DNA of 64,000 nucleotides, taken from the NCBI GenBank assembly GCA_900468285.1, contig UBTF01000013.1, positions 97,097-161,096 on the forward strand, given 5' to 3'. Under the pieces are notes generated by a model, which saw nothing but the letters and a program-made list of their open reading frames with translations, searched no databases and was not told where the DNA came from. The position numbers and the translations under genes are program-made. Within the stretch, counting starts at the first letter, position 1, and every line of letters starts with the position of its first letter. The stretch is from Hyphomicrobiales bacterium (GTDB lineage Bacteria > Pseudomonadota > Alphaproteobacteria > Rhizobiales > Rhizobiaceae). Below are positions 20,035 through 28,264 of this stretch, one piece after another.

Positions 20035-20658
20035 GTGACTGACAAGCCCGGTCTGGACCAGCGCTATCTCACCATGCCGCATACGGAGCGCGGCATGGTC
20101 ATTGGCCTGTTTGGCGGCTCCTTCAATCCGCCCCATGCGGGCCATGCGCTGGTTGCCGAGATCGCCCTGCGACGGCTTGGGCTGGACCAGCTATGGTGGA
20201 TGGTCACCCCCGGCAATCCCTTGAAAAACAAAGCAGAGCTTGCGCCGCTGAAGTCCCGGATCGAGGCTTGCGAAAAGCTGATTAGCGATCCGCGCATCAA
20301 GGTGACGGCTTTCGAACAGTCGCTTGGCATCAGCTATACGGCCAATACGCTGGCCAGAATCAAAGCGCGAAATCCGCATGTCCGTTTTATCTGGATCATG
20401 GGCGCGGATAATCTGCGCACCTTCCATCGCTGGCAGAAATGGCGAAAGATTGCCGAGACCTTCCCGATCGCCGTCATCGACCGGCCCGGCGCAACGCTTG
20501 CCTATCTTTCCTCCACCATGGCGCAGGCTTACAGCCAGTCCCGCGTGGATGAGGATGATGCGGGCATTTTGTGGACCAAGACGGCTCCGGCCTGGGTCTT
20601 CATCCATGGACCACGCTCCACGCTGAGTTCCACGGCGCTCCGCAACGGTCATATATAA
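20035..20658 (+). CDS. nadD: Nicotinate-nucleotide adenylyltransferase
   Basis: Adenylates nicotinate mononucleotide in NAD synthesis. A GTG at 20035, one base after the proA stop, gives 207 residues; the ATG at 20074 (MPHTERGMVIGLFGG) gives 194 and is a real alternative. The nucleotidyltransferase motif is GLFGGSFNPPHAGH, and WMVTPGNPLK, WIMGADN and the C-terminal GPRSTLSSTALR (ISSTxIR-like) are in place. It is part of the obgE-proBA-nadD-rsfS-rlmH run that is widely kept in Rhizobiales. Confidence 0.95.
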   Translation: MTDKPGLDQRYLTMPHTERGMVIGLFGGSFNPPHAGHALVAEIALRRLGLDQLWWMVTPGNPLKNKAELAPLKSRIEACEKLISDPRIKVTAFEQSLGISYTANTLARIKARNPHVRFIWIMGADNLRTFHRWQKWRKIAETFPIAVIDRPGATLAYLSSTMAQAYSQSRVDEDDAGILWTKTAPAWVFIHGPRSTLSSTALRNGHI

Positions 20659-20707
20659 GGTATAGCGACTGGATTGCGTCCCCACATCTTGAAACTTTAA
20701 CACTTTG

Positions 20708-21193
20708 ATGCCAACTTTACTGGGTGGCGTGAAGAATCGCTGCGCAGTATCTGGTTTGTCATTTTGGAAAGGGAAACCACTGACAACAGTACACACCAAG
20801 GGAAGAGCTTTCAGCGCGATCCCAAAGAGCATGGAGAGTGGCGTTGATGCTGCCCGTCGTGCCCTCGGAACCGTCCTCGCCAGCGTCGAGGATTCCAAAG
20901 CAGAAGATATCGTCTATCTCAACATTGCCGGAAAATCGGCGCTTGCGGATTACATGGTCATTGTGTCCGGGCGTTCGAACAGGCACGTGTCTGCGATTTG
21001 CGAACACCTCATTTCGGATATGAAGGATGAGGGGTTCGGTCACTCTCGCGTCGAAGGCCTTGAGGCCGGAGACTGGGTCGTGATCGATGCAGGCGATGTC
21101 ATCATCCATGTGTTCCGTCCCGAAGTCAGAGCGTTCTACAACATCGAAAAAATGTGGGCCGCACCTGATATCGAGGAAGAAACACTGCACTGA
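20708..21193 (+). CDS. rsfS: Ribosome silencing factor RsfS
   Basis: Binds L14 of the 50S subunit and blocks subunit joining in starvation. The conserved core starts near SGVDAARRALGTVLASVEDSKAEDI and includes DYMVIVSGRSNRHVSAICEHL, RVEGLEAGDWVVIDAGDVIIHVF and FYNIEKMW. The start is uncertain: ATG at 20708 gives 161 residues; ATG at 20831 gives 120; a CTG at 20780 behind GGAAAGGG would give LTTVHTKGRAFSAIP. I give the longest ATG version and doubt its first 24 residues. It lies between nadD and rlmH. Confidence 0.9.
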   Translation: MPTLLGGVKNRCAVSGLSFWKGKPLTTVHTKGRAFSAIPKSMESGVDAARRALGTVLASVEDSKAEDIVYLNIAGKSALADYMVIVSGRSNRHVSAICEHLISDMKDEGFGHSRVEGLEAGDWVVIDAGDVIIHVFRPEVRAFYNIEKMWAAPDIEEETLH

Positions 21194-21258
21194 TGCGGTT
21201 TCATGGCCGATGCCAGAGCGTCGGCCGCATGGAAATCCGCAGCCCATCCTGCTAGAGA

Positions 21259-21278
21259 CGCAAACGACTAAGTTTGCG
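21259..21278. other. Short hairpin between rsfS and rlmH
   Basis: CGCAAAC (21259-21265) and GTTTGCG (21272-21278) form a perfect 7-bp inverted repeat with a 6-base loop, 18 bases before the rlmH start. It has no T-tract, so it is more likely a translation-affecting structure or protein site than a terminator. Confidence 0.4.
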
Positions 21279-21296
21279 ATATGGATGGATGTGTGA

Positions 21297-21779
21297 ATGC
21301 GGATTTCAATTTTTGCGGTGGGACGGCTTAAATCCGGCCCCGAGAAAGATCTGGCGTCGCGCTATCTGGACCGGTTTGCCAAGACCGGACCGGCCATCGG
21401 ACTTGAGTTTGTCCGCATGATAGAGGTGGCGGAAAGCCGCGCCTCCAACGCCGAGACACGCAAGCGCGAAGAAGCCGCCATACTCGAAAAGCATCTGGCC
21501 GATGGCGCTGCCCTCATTCTGCTCGACGAGCGCGGCAAGGCGCTCGACAGCCCTGCCTTTGCGGACTTGTTCGGTACTATGCGCGACAGCGGCAAGCGTG
21601 ATGTCATCATCGCGATCGGCGGAGCAGACGGACTTGATCCCTCGCTTTACGAGAAAGCGACCGCTACGCTGTGCCTCGGAAAACTCACATGGCCGCACCA
21701 GCTCGTGCGAATTCTGATCGCAGAACAGCTTTATCGTGCAGTGACGATCCTGTCCGGCCATCCCTATCATCGCGTTTAA
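21297..21779 (+). CDS. rlmH: 23S rRNA (pseudouridine-1915-N3) methyltransferase
   Basis: SPOUT-class methyltransferase acting on helix 69 of 23S rRNA. The 160 residues begin MRISIFAVGRLKSGPE. The knotted SAM-binding region is visible as ALILLDERGKALDS and IIAIGGADGLDPSLYEKA, and the C-terminal LGKLTWPHQLVRILIAEQLYRAVTILSGHPYHR is diagnostic. The neighbour rsfS is the usual partner gene. Confidence 0.97.
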   Translation: MRISIFAVGRLKSGPEKDLASRYLDRFAKTGPAIGLEFVRMIEVAESRASNAETRKREEAAILEKHLADGAALILLDERGKALDSPAFADLFGTMRDSGKRDVIIAIGGADGLDPSLYEKATATLCLGKLTWPHQLVRILIAEQLYRAVTILSGHPYHRV

Positions 21780-21905
21780 AAGCCTGCGCATCGCATCTCG
21801 CCACAAATCCGGCCATCATATTCCCTAGTCCGGTGCCGACCCTCTTGGCGTAAAGCGCCGAAGCAGCGTATGGTCGCCAATCTTTTCGACGGTTAGACAG
21901 AGTTT

Positions 21906-23327
21906 ATGGCAGATGCACCCCGCAGCAACAGGTGGACGGCCCTTTCGGGCGCGATGCTTGCTGCCTGCATGGTCGTATCCTTCCCATCTCCTCACGCAGT
22001 CGCGCAGGAAGATGTCGCGCCGCCTGCTGCTACACAGGATGCTACGCAGGATTCGGCGCAGCCGGCGGATGATGTCGATGCGCTTGAAAGGCGTCGCGAC
22101 CAGAACCGGCAGGATCTGCAGGAACTCGTCGATAGTATCGGCCTTTCCGAAGACAAATCCCGGCAATTACAGGACAGCATTGCGGCGCTCAATCAGGATA
22201 CGGCTCGGATCAAGGACGAGCTGATCGCTTCGGCTGCGCGCCGCAAGGATCTGGAAGCCAAGATCAGCGACGGCGAAGACCGCCTCGCCAAGCTTGGTAT
22301 TCGCGAAGATGCGGTCAAGGCATCGTTGCGGGAGCGCCGCGATGTTCTGGCCGAGGTTTTGGCTGCGCTGCAACGCATGGGCCGCAATCCGCCACCGGCA
22401 TTGCTGGTTTCGCCTGAAGATGCGCTGGCATCGGTTCGAAGCGCCATCCTTCTGGGCGCCGTGGTTCCAGGCATCCGCTCCGAAACGGACAAGCTTGTCT
22501 CCGCTCTCAAAGAGTTGACCGACCTGCGGCAGGCTATTGCGGTTGAGAAGGAGCAGCTGACGGGCACCATGACCGCCAGCCTTGAGGAAGAAAAGCGGCT
22601 GGACCTGTTGCGGCTCGAAAACGAAAAACGCAATACCCAGACTGCAAGCGCGCTGGAAGCAGAACGCAAACGTTCTGAAGAACTTGCAGCCAAGGCGACC
22701 AGCCTTGAAGGACTGGTTTCTTCGCTCGAAAACGAGATTTCTTCTGTACGTGAAGCGAAAGAAAAAGAGCGTCTGGAGCAGGAGCGCCTCGCCGCTTTGT
22801 CCCAGTCCGAACGCGACAAGGTGGAGGCCCAGACCGACGCGGGAATGCCCGATAAAAACCGCATTGCGCCCGCATATGCCTTCTCGAGTCTGAAGGGTAA
22901 ACTGGCGATGCCGGTGTCCGGAGAGGTCTTGCGACGGTTCGGTGATGCGGACGGTACAGGCCATTTCTCCAAGGGCATTGTCGTTGCAACCGGCCCCGAA
23001 GCACTGGTGACGGCGCCCGCGGACGGCTTCGTCGTATTCGCCGGGGAATTTCGCAGTTACGGCCGCATGATCATTCTTAATGCCGGCGACGGTTATCATC
23101 TGGTGCTGACAGGCATGGACAATGTGAGGACGAGGCAGGGCATGTTTGTGTTCTCTGGTGAACCCATCGCTTCCATGGGCGCGAAAAGAGTGGCCAGTGC
23201 CGCTGCATTGGCGCTGGAAACTGACAAGCCGACACTTTACATTGAATTCAGGAAAGACGGTGTACCGGTTGATTCTCAACCGTGGTGGACCGCGAAAAAT
23301 ACCGGAAGGGCGCGCAATGATTCGTAA
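21906..23327 (+). CDS. EnvC-like murein hydrolase activator, degenerate M23/LytM domain
   Basis: 473-residue exported protein: signal peptide about 1-37 (ending AVAQ), long coiled coil about 58-310 (many LE/LR/EK heptads), then a LytM-type domain at about 335-465 (KLAMPVSGEVLRRFGDADGTGHFSKGI). The domain lacks the zinc ligands of active M23 peptidases: the HxGxD site reads SKGIVVA and the HxH site reads YHLVLTG. As with EnvC, it is therefore expected to activate an amidase rather than cut peptidoglycan itself. It overlaps ctpA by 11 bases. Confidence 0.9.
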   Translation: MADAPRSNRWTALSGAMLAACMVVSFPSPHAVAQEDVAPPAATQDATQDSAQPADDVDALERRRDQNRQDLQELVDSIGLSEDKSRQLQDSIAALNQDTARIKDELIASAARRKDLEAKISDGEDRLAKLGIREDAVKASLRERRDVLAEVLAALQRMGRNPPPALLVSPEDALASVRSAILLGAVVPGIRSETDKLVSALKELTDLRQAIAVEKEQLTGTMTASLEEEKRLDLLRLENEKRNTQTASALEAERKRSEELAAKATSLEGLVSSLENEISSVREAKEKERLEQERLAALSQSERDKVEAQTDAGMPDKNRIAPAYAFSSLKGKLAMPVSGEVLRRFGDADGTGHFSKGIVVATGPEALVTAPADGFVVFAGEFRSYGRMIILNAGDGYHLVLTGMDNVRTRQGMFVFSGEPIASMGAKRVASAAALALETDKPTLYIEFRKDGVPVDSQPWWTAKNTGRARNDS

Positions 23328-24645
23328 GGCTTCACTTCTCCTCATCGGTGGACTTATGGGTGCCACAGCGATGAGCGTCATCTACTCGGCAAGTATGCCC
23401 GCGCAAGCCGCTGGCCCTTCCACCTATAAGGAACTGTCGATTTTTGGTGACGTCTTCGAGCGCGTTCGCGCCCAGTATGTGACGCCCCCGGATGACAAGA
23501 AGCTGGTTGAAAACGCCATCAACGGAATGCTGAGCTCGCTTGATCCGCATTCAAGCTTCCTGAATGCCCAGGACGCAAACGACATGCGCACCCAAACCAA
23601 GGGTGAGTTCGGCGGTCTTGGCATCGAAGTCACGATGGAAAACGAGCTGGTCAAGGTCATCTCGCCGATGGACGATACGCCAGCCTCCAAGGCAGGCATT
23701 CTGGCAGGCGACTTCATCTCCGAGATCGACGGACAGCCGGTTCGTGGTCTGAAGCTGGAAGAAGCCGTCGAGAAGATGCGCGGCGCCGTCAAGACGCCGA
23801 TCAAGCTGACGATCATTCGCCAGGGTGCTGACAAGCCGCTCGAAATCAGCGTCATGCGTGAAATCATCGCTGTGCGCGCGGTCAAGTCCCGTGTTGAAGG
23901 CGGTGATGTCGGATATCTCCGCGTGATTTCCTTCACGGAAAAGACCTATGACGACCTCGAAAAGGCGATCAAGAAAATCAAGACCGATGTTCCCGCCGAC
24001 AAGCTGAAAGGCTACGTTCTGGACCTGCGTCTCAATCCGGGCGGTCTTCTGGATCAGGCGATCAACGTCTCCGACGCCTTCCTCGAGCGCGGCGAAGTCG
24101 TTTCGACCCGTGGCCGTAACCCTGAGGAAACCCGTCGCTTTAACGCAACGGCTGGCGATCTAACCGATGGCAAGCCTGTCATCGTTCTCGTCAATGGCGG
24201 CTCTGCGTCGGCATCTGAAATCGTGGCCGGTGCGCTGCAGGATCTTCGCCGTGCAACGGTTCTCGGAACCCGGTCCTTCGGCAAGGGCTCCGTCCAGACG
24301 ATCATTCCGCTGGGCGACACGGGCGCGCTTCGCCTGACGACGGCGCTCTACTACACGCCGTCGGGCAAATCCATTCAGGGCACGGGCATCACGCCTGATA
24401 TCAAGGTGGACCAGCCGCTGCCGGAAGAGCTGCAGGGACGTGTTCGTGCCGAGGGCGAATCCAGCCTGCGCGGACATATTCAGGGCCAAAGCGAAACCGA
24501 AGAGGGTTCGGGTTCGGCAGCCTATGTCCCGCCAGAGGCCAAGGATGATATCCAGCTGAACTACGCGCTGGATCTGTTCCACGGAACGAAGACCGATGCC
24601 TCGTTCCCGCCAAATCCGGAAAAGGCTGTCGTCAACAAGCAGTAA
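23317..24645 (+). CDS. ctpA: Carboxy-terminal processing peptidase (S41 family)
   Basis: 442-residue periplasmic serine protease. The chosen ATG at 23317 starts MIRKASLLLIGG, a signal peptide or anchor to about residue 32 (PAQA); the frame upstream lies inside the EnvC-like gene. A PDZ domain (about 98-175: GEFGGLGIEVTMENELVKVIS) is followed by the S41 domain. GGSASASE at 294-301 holds the nucleophile, most likely Ser298, and Lys323 in FGKGSVQT is the general base; the 25-residue spacing matches Prc Ser430/Lys455. CtpA enzymes trim or degrade cell-wall enzymes, which fits the EnvC-like neighbour. Confidence 0.96.
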   Translation: MIRKASLLLIGGLMGATAMSVIYSASMPAQAAGPSTYKELSIFGDVFERVRAQYVTPPDDKKLVENAINGMLSSLDPHSSFLNAQDANDMRTQTKGEFGGLGIEVTMENELVKVISPMDDTPASKAGILAGDFISEIDGQPVRGLKLEEAVEKMRGAVKTPIKLTIIRQGADKPLEISVMREIIAVRAVKSRVEGGDVGYLRVISFTEKTYDDLEKAIKKIKTDVPADKLKGYVLDLRLNPGGLLDQAINVSDAFLERGEVVSTRGRNPEETRRFNATAGDLTDGKPVIVLVNGGSASASEIVAGALQDLRRATVLGTRSFGKGSVQTIIPLGDTGALRLTTALYYTPSGKSIQGTGITPDIKVDQPLPEELQGRVRAEGESSLRGHIQGQSETEEGSGSAAYVPPEAKDDIQLNYALDLFHGTKTDASFPPNPEKAVVNKQ

Positions 24646-24653
24646 GGTCTGGG

Positions 24654-24676
24654 AGCGCAGGGCAGACCTGCGCTTT
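24654..24676 (+). terminator. Candidate terminator after ctpA
   Basis: AGCGCAGG pairs perfectly with CCTGCGCT over 8 bp with a 5-base loop, 9 bases after the ctpA stop, followed by TTC. The T-tract is short. It precedes the YibQ-type gene, which has a second, stronger hairpin inside its 5' end. Confidence 0.5.
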
Positions 24677-24708
24677 CGCCCGGCTCGCAGTTATTTACGG
24701 ATAGATCA

Positions 24709-25908
24709 TTGTCTTCAGACCTGCGCAAACCGCTCATGGGTCGACAGAAAAAGAAAAGCGCCGGATCATTCCGGCGCTTTTCTGCGCTTGCGGCTCTGGT
24801 CGTCGTGACGGTGGGGGGCATCGGCGCATTGTCCTTGTATGCCGCCCTTTCACCCGGCAATCTGAAGGGTAGCTCGACCGCTGAGGATGTTCCGGCATCG
24901 GCCGTTGCCGACAAGCAAGAGATTGCACAGCAAACTCCAAACAGGCCGGCTGATGGTTCCATGGCGCCGCAGAGCGGGCATTCCGGCGCAAACGTCAGGC
25001 GGGACACGATGCCGGATGGCAACGTCGTTTCCGTATATTCGCCGCGCGAAAGAGAGACAAAGGATCCCGTTTTGATGACGGGGCAAAGATACGGCCAGGA
25101 TCCGCGCATGGCTGCGCAGCCCAATGAGGAGTTGCTGGAAGATTCACCCTTTGGCAGGCTGCCCAAAATCGGTCCGGACGGATTGCGACCCATGGAGCAG
25201 TATGCCCGGCCATGGTCCGGTGCCAGAGGGACCCGTATCGCGATTGTCGTCGGCGGATTGGGGCTTAGCCAGACTGGGACGCAAAAAGCCATCCGCGACC
25301 TGCCCCCGGAGGTCACGCTCGGCTTTGCTGCAAGCGGCAACAGCCTCCAACGCTGGATGCAGGAGGGCCGTCGCGGGGGGCATGAGATATTGCTTCAGCT
25401 TCCCTTCGAACCTTTCGGCTATCCGGGCACAGATCCAGGACCCGATACGCTGCTTGTTTCCAGTCCCGCAAAGATCAATTTGGAAAAGATGCATCGCTCC
25501 ATGGCGAAGATCACCAACTACACCGGCGTCATGAACTATCTTGGCGGAAAGTTCATGTCGGATGAGGCGGCGCTGAGCCCCATCCTGCGCGACATGAGCG
25601 CAAGGGGCCTGTTCTTTCTGGACGACGGCTCTTCGGCACAGTCACGCACATCTGCCGTCGCCAAGACGCTGAACGCAGCAGCAGGCTTTGCGGATCTGCA
25701 ACTCGATGACCAGGTGAATGAAAACGCTGTTTTGCGCAAGCTCGACGATCTCGAGAGAATCGCGCGTCGCAACGGATCGGCTATTGGCGTAGCGTCCGCT
25801 TTTGACGAGAGCATTTCCGCCATTTCCAAATGGGCGATCGAAGCGTCCGGGCGCGGCATTGAAATAGTCGGTGTTTCCGCACTTGTTTCTGACAAGGCCG
25901 GTCAGTAA
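24709..25908 (+). CDS. Divergent polysaccharide deacetylase-like protein (YibQ/DUF610)
   Basis: 399 residues from a TTG at 24709 ([13 protein letters not shown], similar to the DLxxPLG opening I recall for this family); an ATG at 24736 would remove 9 residues. A basic stretch is followed by one membrane anchor (about 27-48), a variable linker (50-165), then the deacetylase-like barrel: [61 protein letters not shown] and LFFLDDGSS. The metal ligands of active deacetylases are only partly kept. Part of the envC-ctpA-yibQ cell envelope group. A strong hairpin lies inside codons 15-25. Confidence 0.9.
   Translation: MSSDLRKPLMGRQKKKSAGSFRRFSALAALVVVTVGGIGALSLYAALSPGNLKGSSTAEDVPASAVADKQEIAQQTPNRPADGSMAPQSGHSGANVRRDTMPDGNVVSVYSPRERETKDPVLMTGQRYGQDPRMAAQPNEELLEDSPFGRLPKIGPDGLRPMEQYARPWSGARGTRIAIVVGGLGLSQTGTQKAIRDLPPEVTLGFAASGNSLQRWMQEGRRGGHEILLQLPFEPFGYPGTDPGPDTLLVSSPAKINLEKMHRSMAKITNYTGVMNYLGGKFMSDEAALSPILRDMSARGLFFLDDGSSAQSRTSAVAKTLNAAAGFADLQLDDQVNENAVLRKLDDLERIARRNGSAIGVASAFDESISAISKWAIEASGRGIEIVGVSALVSDKAGQ
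24752..24783. terminator. Terminator-like 14-bp perfect hairpin inside the yibQ-type 5' coding region
   Basis: AGAAAAGCGCCGGA and TCCGGCGCTTTTCT are exact reverse complements with a TCAT loop, giving a GC core, an A-tract before and TTTTCT after. It has the form of a bidirectional intrinsic terminator, yet it lies in the reading frame of the YibQ-type protein ([13 protein letters not shown]). It could attenuate transcription from ctpA, or the true start could be downstream. Confidence 0.7.
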
Positions 25909-25943
25909 TCCTTCTTGCATCCTCATTCCTTCAAGGATCCAGA

Positions 25944-26456
25944 ATGACAATCAAAGCAGACGATCTTCCTTACCGTCCCTGTGCGGGCATCATGGTTCTC
26001 AATGCCCAGGGGCTGGTCTGGGCAGGGCGCCGGATCGCCGAGGGCAACTCCGAATTCGATGGCTCACCGCAGCTCTGGCAAATGCCACAAGGCGGCATCG
26101 ATGAGGGTGAAAAGCCTCTGGTGGCGGCACTGAGGGAGCTCTACGAAGAGACGGGCATGAAAACCGTTTCTCTGCTGGCTGAGGCCCGTGACTGGATCCA
26201 TTACGACCTGCCACCGCAACTGATCGGCGTTGGATTGCGTGGCAAATATCGTGGCCAGGCCCAGCGCTGGTTCGCATTCCGCTTCGAGGGCGACGAAAGC
26301 GAGATTCAGATCAATCCACCCCCGACGGGTCATGAACCGGAGTTCGACGCCTGGGCCTGGAAGCCTATGGAAACCCTGCCGGATTTGATCGTGCCGTTCA
26401 AGCGCGGTGTCTACGAGAAGGTCGTCTCCGAGTTCCGGCACTTGGCCGGCGCATGA
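25944..26456 (+). CDS. rppH: RNA pyrophosphohydrolase (Nudix)
   Basis: Removes pyrophosphate from the 5' end of triphosphorylated mRNA and so starts decay. The 170-residue protein has [22 protein letters not shown] near the N-terminus and the Nudix box [22 protein letters not shown], followed by [26 protein letters not shown]. This is the RppH/IalA-type arrangement. It follows the YibQ-type gene, as in other Rhizobiales, and ends at a strong terminator. Confidence 0.95.
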   Translation: MTIKADDLPYRPCAGIMVLNAQGLVWAGRRIAEGNSEFDGSPQLWQMPQGGIDEGEKPLVAALRELYEETGMKTVSLLAEARDWIHYDLPPQLIGVGLRGKYRGQAQRWFAFRFEGDESEIQINPPPTGHEPEFDAWAWKPMETLPDLIVPFKRGVYEKVVSEFRHLAGA

Positions 26457-26460
26457 AAAC

Positions 26461-26489
26461 AAAAAAGGCGGCTCAAGGCCGCCTTTTTT
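26461..26489. terminator. Bidirectional terminator between rppH and bfr
   Basis: AAAAAAGGCGGC and GCCGCCTTTTTT are a perfect 12-bp inverted repeat with a 5-base loop. It serves convergent rppH (plus) and bfr (minus). Confidence 0.9.
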
Positions 26490-26503
26490 ACATTTGTGCT
26501 CTT

Positions 26504-26995
26504 TTACTCGGCTTCAGCAGCGTCGGCAGAGTCAGCATTCAGCTGGCCGTACTTCGCTTCACCGATCTTGTTGAGCAAATCGAGCTGGGTTTCGAGGAAA
26601 TCAATATGGCCTTCCTCATCTATTAGCAATGTTTCAAATAGCTTCATGGAAACGTAATCGCCCGCGTCATGACAAATATCGCGCGACTTCTTGTAGGCTG
26701 TGCGTGCGTCATATTCACCGGCAAGATCAGCTTCAAGGACTTCCTTGACGTTCTGGCCGATACGCAGAGGCGCAACCGTCTGCAGGTTTGGGTGACCTTC
26801 GAGGAAGATGATCCGATCGATGATCTTGTCGGCGTGCTGCATTTCTTCGATGGACTCGGCACGCTCTTTCTTGGCGAGCTTCGTGTATCCCCAGTCGTTC
26901 AGCAGTCGATAATGCAACCAGTATTGATTGACCGCACCGAGTTCGAGGAACAATGCCTCGTTAAGCTGCTCGATGACTCTTTTGTCGCCTTTCAA
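26504..26995 (-). CDS. bfr: Bacterioferritin
   Basis: Heme-containing 24-mer that oxidises and stores iron. A TTG start at 26995 behind GGAGAG gives 163 residues with the normal N-terminus (M)[25 protein letters not shown]; upstream ATG codons add residues absent from the family. Ferroxidase ligands are visible in [16 protein letters not shown] (Glu18), [13 protein letters not shown] (Glu51, the nearby heme Met52, His54), DLAGEYDAR and [12 protein letters not shown]. The gene overlaps the 3' end of bfd by 35 bases, which couples iron release and storage genes. Confidence 0.95.
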   Translation of the reverse strand: MKGDKRVIEQLNEALFLELGAVNQYWLHYRLLNDWGYTKLAKKERAESIEEMQHADKIIDRIIFLEGHPNLQTVAPLRIGQNVKEVLEADLAGEYDARTAYKKSRDICHDAGDYVSMKLFETLLIDEEGHIDFLETQLDLLNKIGEAKYGQLNADSADAAEAE

Positions 26996-27272
26996 TGTCC
27001 GCTCTCCTGTTTTCTTCATGCAATTGCCTGAGGCGTGACATAAAATCAAAAACATCGGCTTCCGTCGAGTGCCGACGAGCGTGATATTGTTCGGTTGTGC
27101 TGATTATAAGATCGACAACTGTCGGAAAACATCCGCAGCACCGTCCGCGTTTTTCCATCGCATGATAGACTTTCGCAGGCACGATGAGCTGCCAACAGTC
27201 CTCATCGAGCATCTCATTGATGACATCGCGAATATCATTATCGGTGATGTAATTGCAGCTGCAAACGAGCAT
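26961..27272 (-). CDS. bfd: Bacterioferritin-associated ferredoxin-type [2Fe-2S] protein
   Basis: 103 residues. The Bfd-type cluster ligands are in [18 protein letters not shown] (Cys4, Cys6) and [15 protein letters not shown] (CxxC-type pair around residue 45-48). In E. coli, Bfd gives electrons to bacterioferritin to release iron. This one has a longer, charged C-terminal tail (about 65-103, [18 protein letters not shown]) than the classical 64-residue Bfd. It is upstream of bfr and overlaps it. A candidate Irr-type site lies about 100 bases upstream. Confidence 0.93.
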   Translation of the reverse strand: MLVCSCNYITDNDIRDVINEMLDEDCWQLIVPAKVYHAMEKRGRCCGCFPTVVDLIISTTEQYHARRHSTEADVFDFMSRLRQLHEENRRADIERRQKSHRAA

Positions 27273-27334
27273 GGTTTCTTGCCTGTATGACGCAACACGT
27301 TGTTTTCATTCTTAAACCAAAACAGGAGATTGCC

Positions 27335-27388
27335 TGTCAAGAAAAACCTCTAATGTCCCTTCCGCTGAAATGTTAGATCGATTCTAAA
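27335..27388 (-). promoter_or_regulatory. bfd-bfr promoter with Irr-box (ICE)-like dyad
   Basis: On the minus strand TTTAGAATCGATCTAAC (27372-27388) matches 14 of 16 defined positions of the rhizobial iron control element as I recall it (TTTAGAATNATTCTAAA), the Irr target. A TTGACA (27335-27340) lies 31 bases downstream, with a poor -10 (TTTAAG) about 18 bases later. The site lies about 100 bases before bfd. Irr controls bacterioferritin in relatives; here it is an inference from the motif. Confidence 0.5.
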
Positions 27389-27506
27389 CTATACCAAAAA
27401 TATCGTATTTTCATTTGGTTAGGGTAATGTCCTCGCAAATCTGAACCGATCAAGTTTTTGTAACTTGCCAATAGTCAGGACGGAAAAAGAGTAATTTTTT
27501 TGTGGA

Positions 27507-28232
27507 TCACGTGAAATACTGGCCACCATTTGCAGTCAGCGTGGAGCCAGTGATGAAACCGGCATCATCCGACGCAAGGAAAAGAACGCAGCGCGCTATT
27601 TCTTCGGGTTCACCCAGCCGTCCAACGGGAATGTGCGGCAGGATACGCTCATTGAGAACGTTTTCCGGTATAGCCCGCACCATTTCCGTGCCGATATAGC
27701 CCGGGCAGATGGCGTTGACGGTGATATTCCGCGAAGCCCCCTCCTGCGCCAGAGCCTTGGTCAGCCCGAGATCGCCCGCTTTCGCGGCAGAGTAGTTCGC
27801 CTGACCGGCCTGCCCCTTCTGCCCGTTGATGGAAGAGATATTGACGATCCGTCCGAAGCCACGTTCCCGCATCCCAGGCCAGATGGGATGTGTCATGTTG
27901 AAAGCGCCGGTCAGGTTGGTATCGACGACATCACGCCACTGTTGCGGCGTCATCTTGTGAAACATCGCGTCGCGGGTAATGCCAGCATTGTTGACAAGGA
28001 TTTCGACGGGACCAAGGTCGCGCTCGACCTCGGCAATTCCCTCGACACAAGCCTGATAGTCGCGGATGTCCCAGCAATAGGCCGGAATGCCCGTTTCCTC
28101 GCGGAACTGGGCAGCGCGTGCTTCCGTAAAGGCGTAGTTGACAGCAACCCTGTAGCCAGCAGCGTGAAACGCCTTTGCAATGGCGGCACCAATGCCGCTC
28201 GTGCCACCCGTTATCAATGCAACCCGGCTCAT
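27507..28232 (-). CDS. phbB: Acetoacetyl-CoA reductase (NADPH), PHB synthesis
   Basis: Short-chain dehydrogenase that reduces acetoacetyl-CoA to (R)-3-hydroxybutyryl-CoA for polyhydroxybutyrate. The 241-residue protein has the cofactor motif TGGTSGIGAAIA near the N-terminus, NNAGITRD, and the catalytic ISSINGQKGQAGQANYSAAKAG (Ser, Tyr-x3-Lys). The C-terminal NGGQYFT is typical of PhbB. It lies 32 bases after phbA on the same strand. The polymerase phbC is not in the window. Confidence 0.96.
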   Translation of the reverse strand: MSRVALITGGTSGIGAAIAKAFHAAGYRVAVNYAFTEARAAQFREETGIPAYCWDIRDYQACVEGIAEVERDLGPVEILVNNAGITRDAMFHKMTPQQWRDVVDTNLTGAFNMTHPIWPGMRERGFGRIVNISSINGQKGQAGQANYSAAKAGDLGLTKALAQEGASRNITVNAICPGYIGTEMVRAIPENVLNERILPHIPVGRLGEPEEIARCVLFLASDDAGFITGSTLTANGGQYFT

Positions 28233-28264
28233 GACGCCCTCCTATTGGCAGTGAAGAAAGCCTG

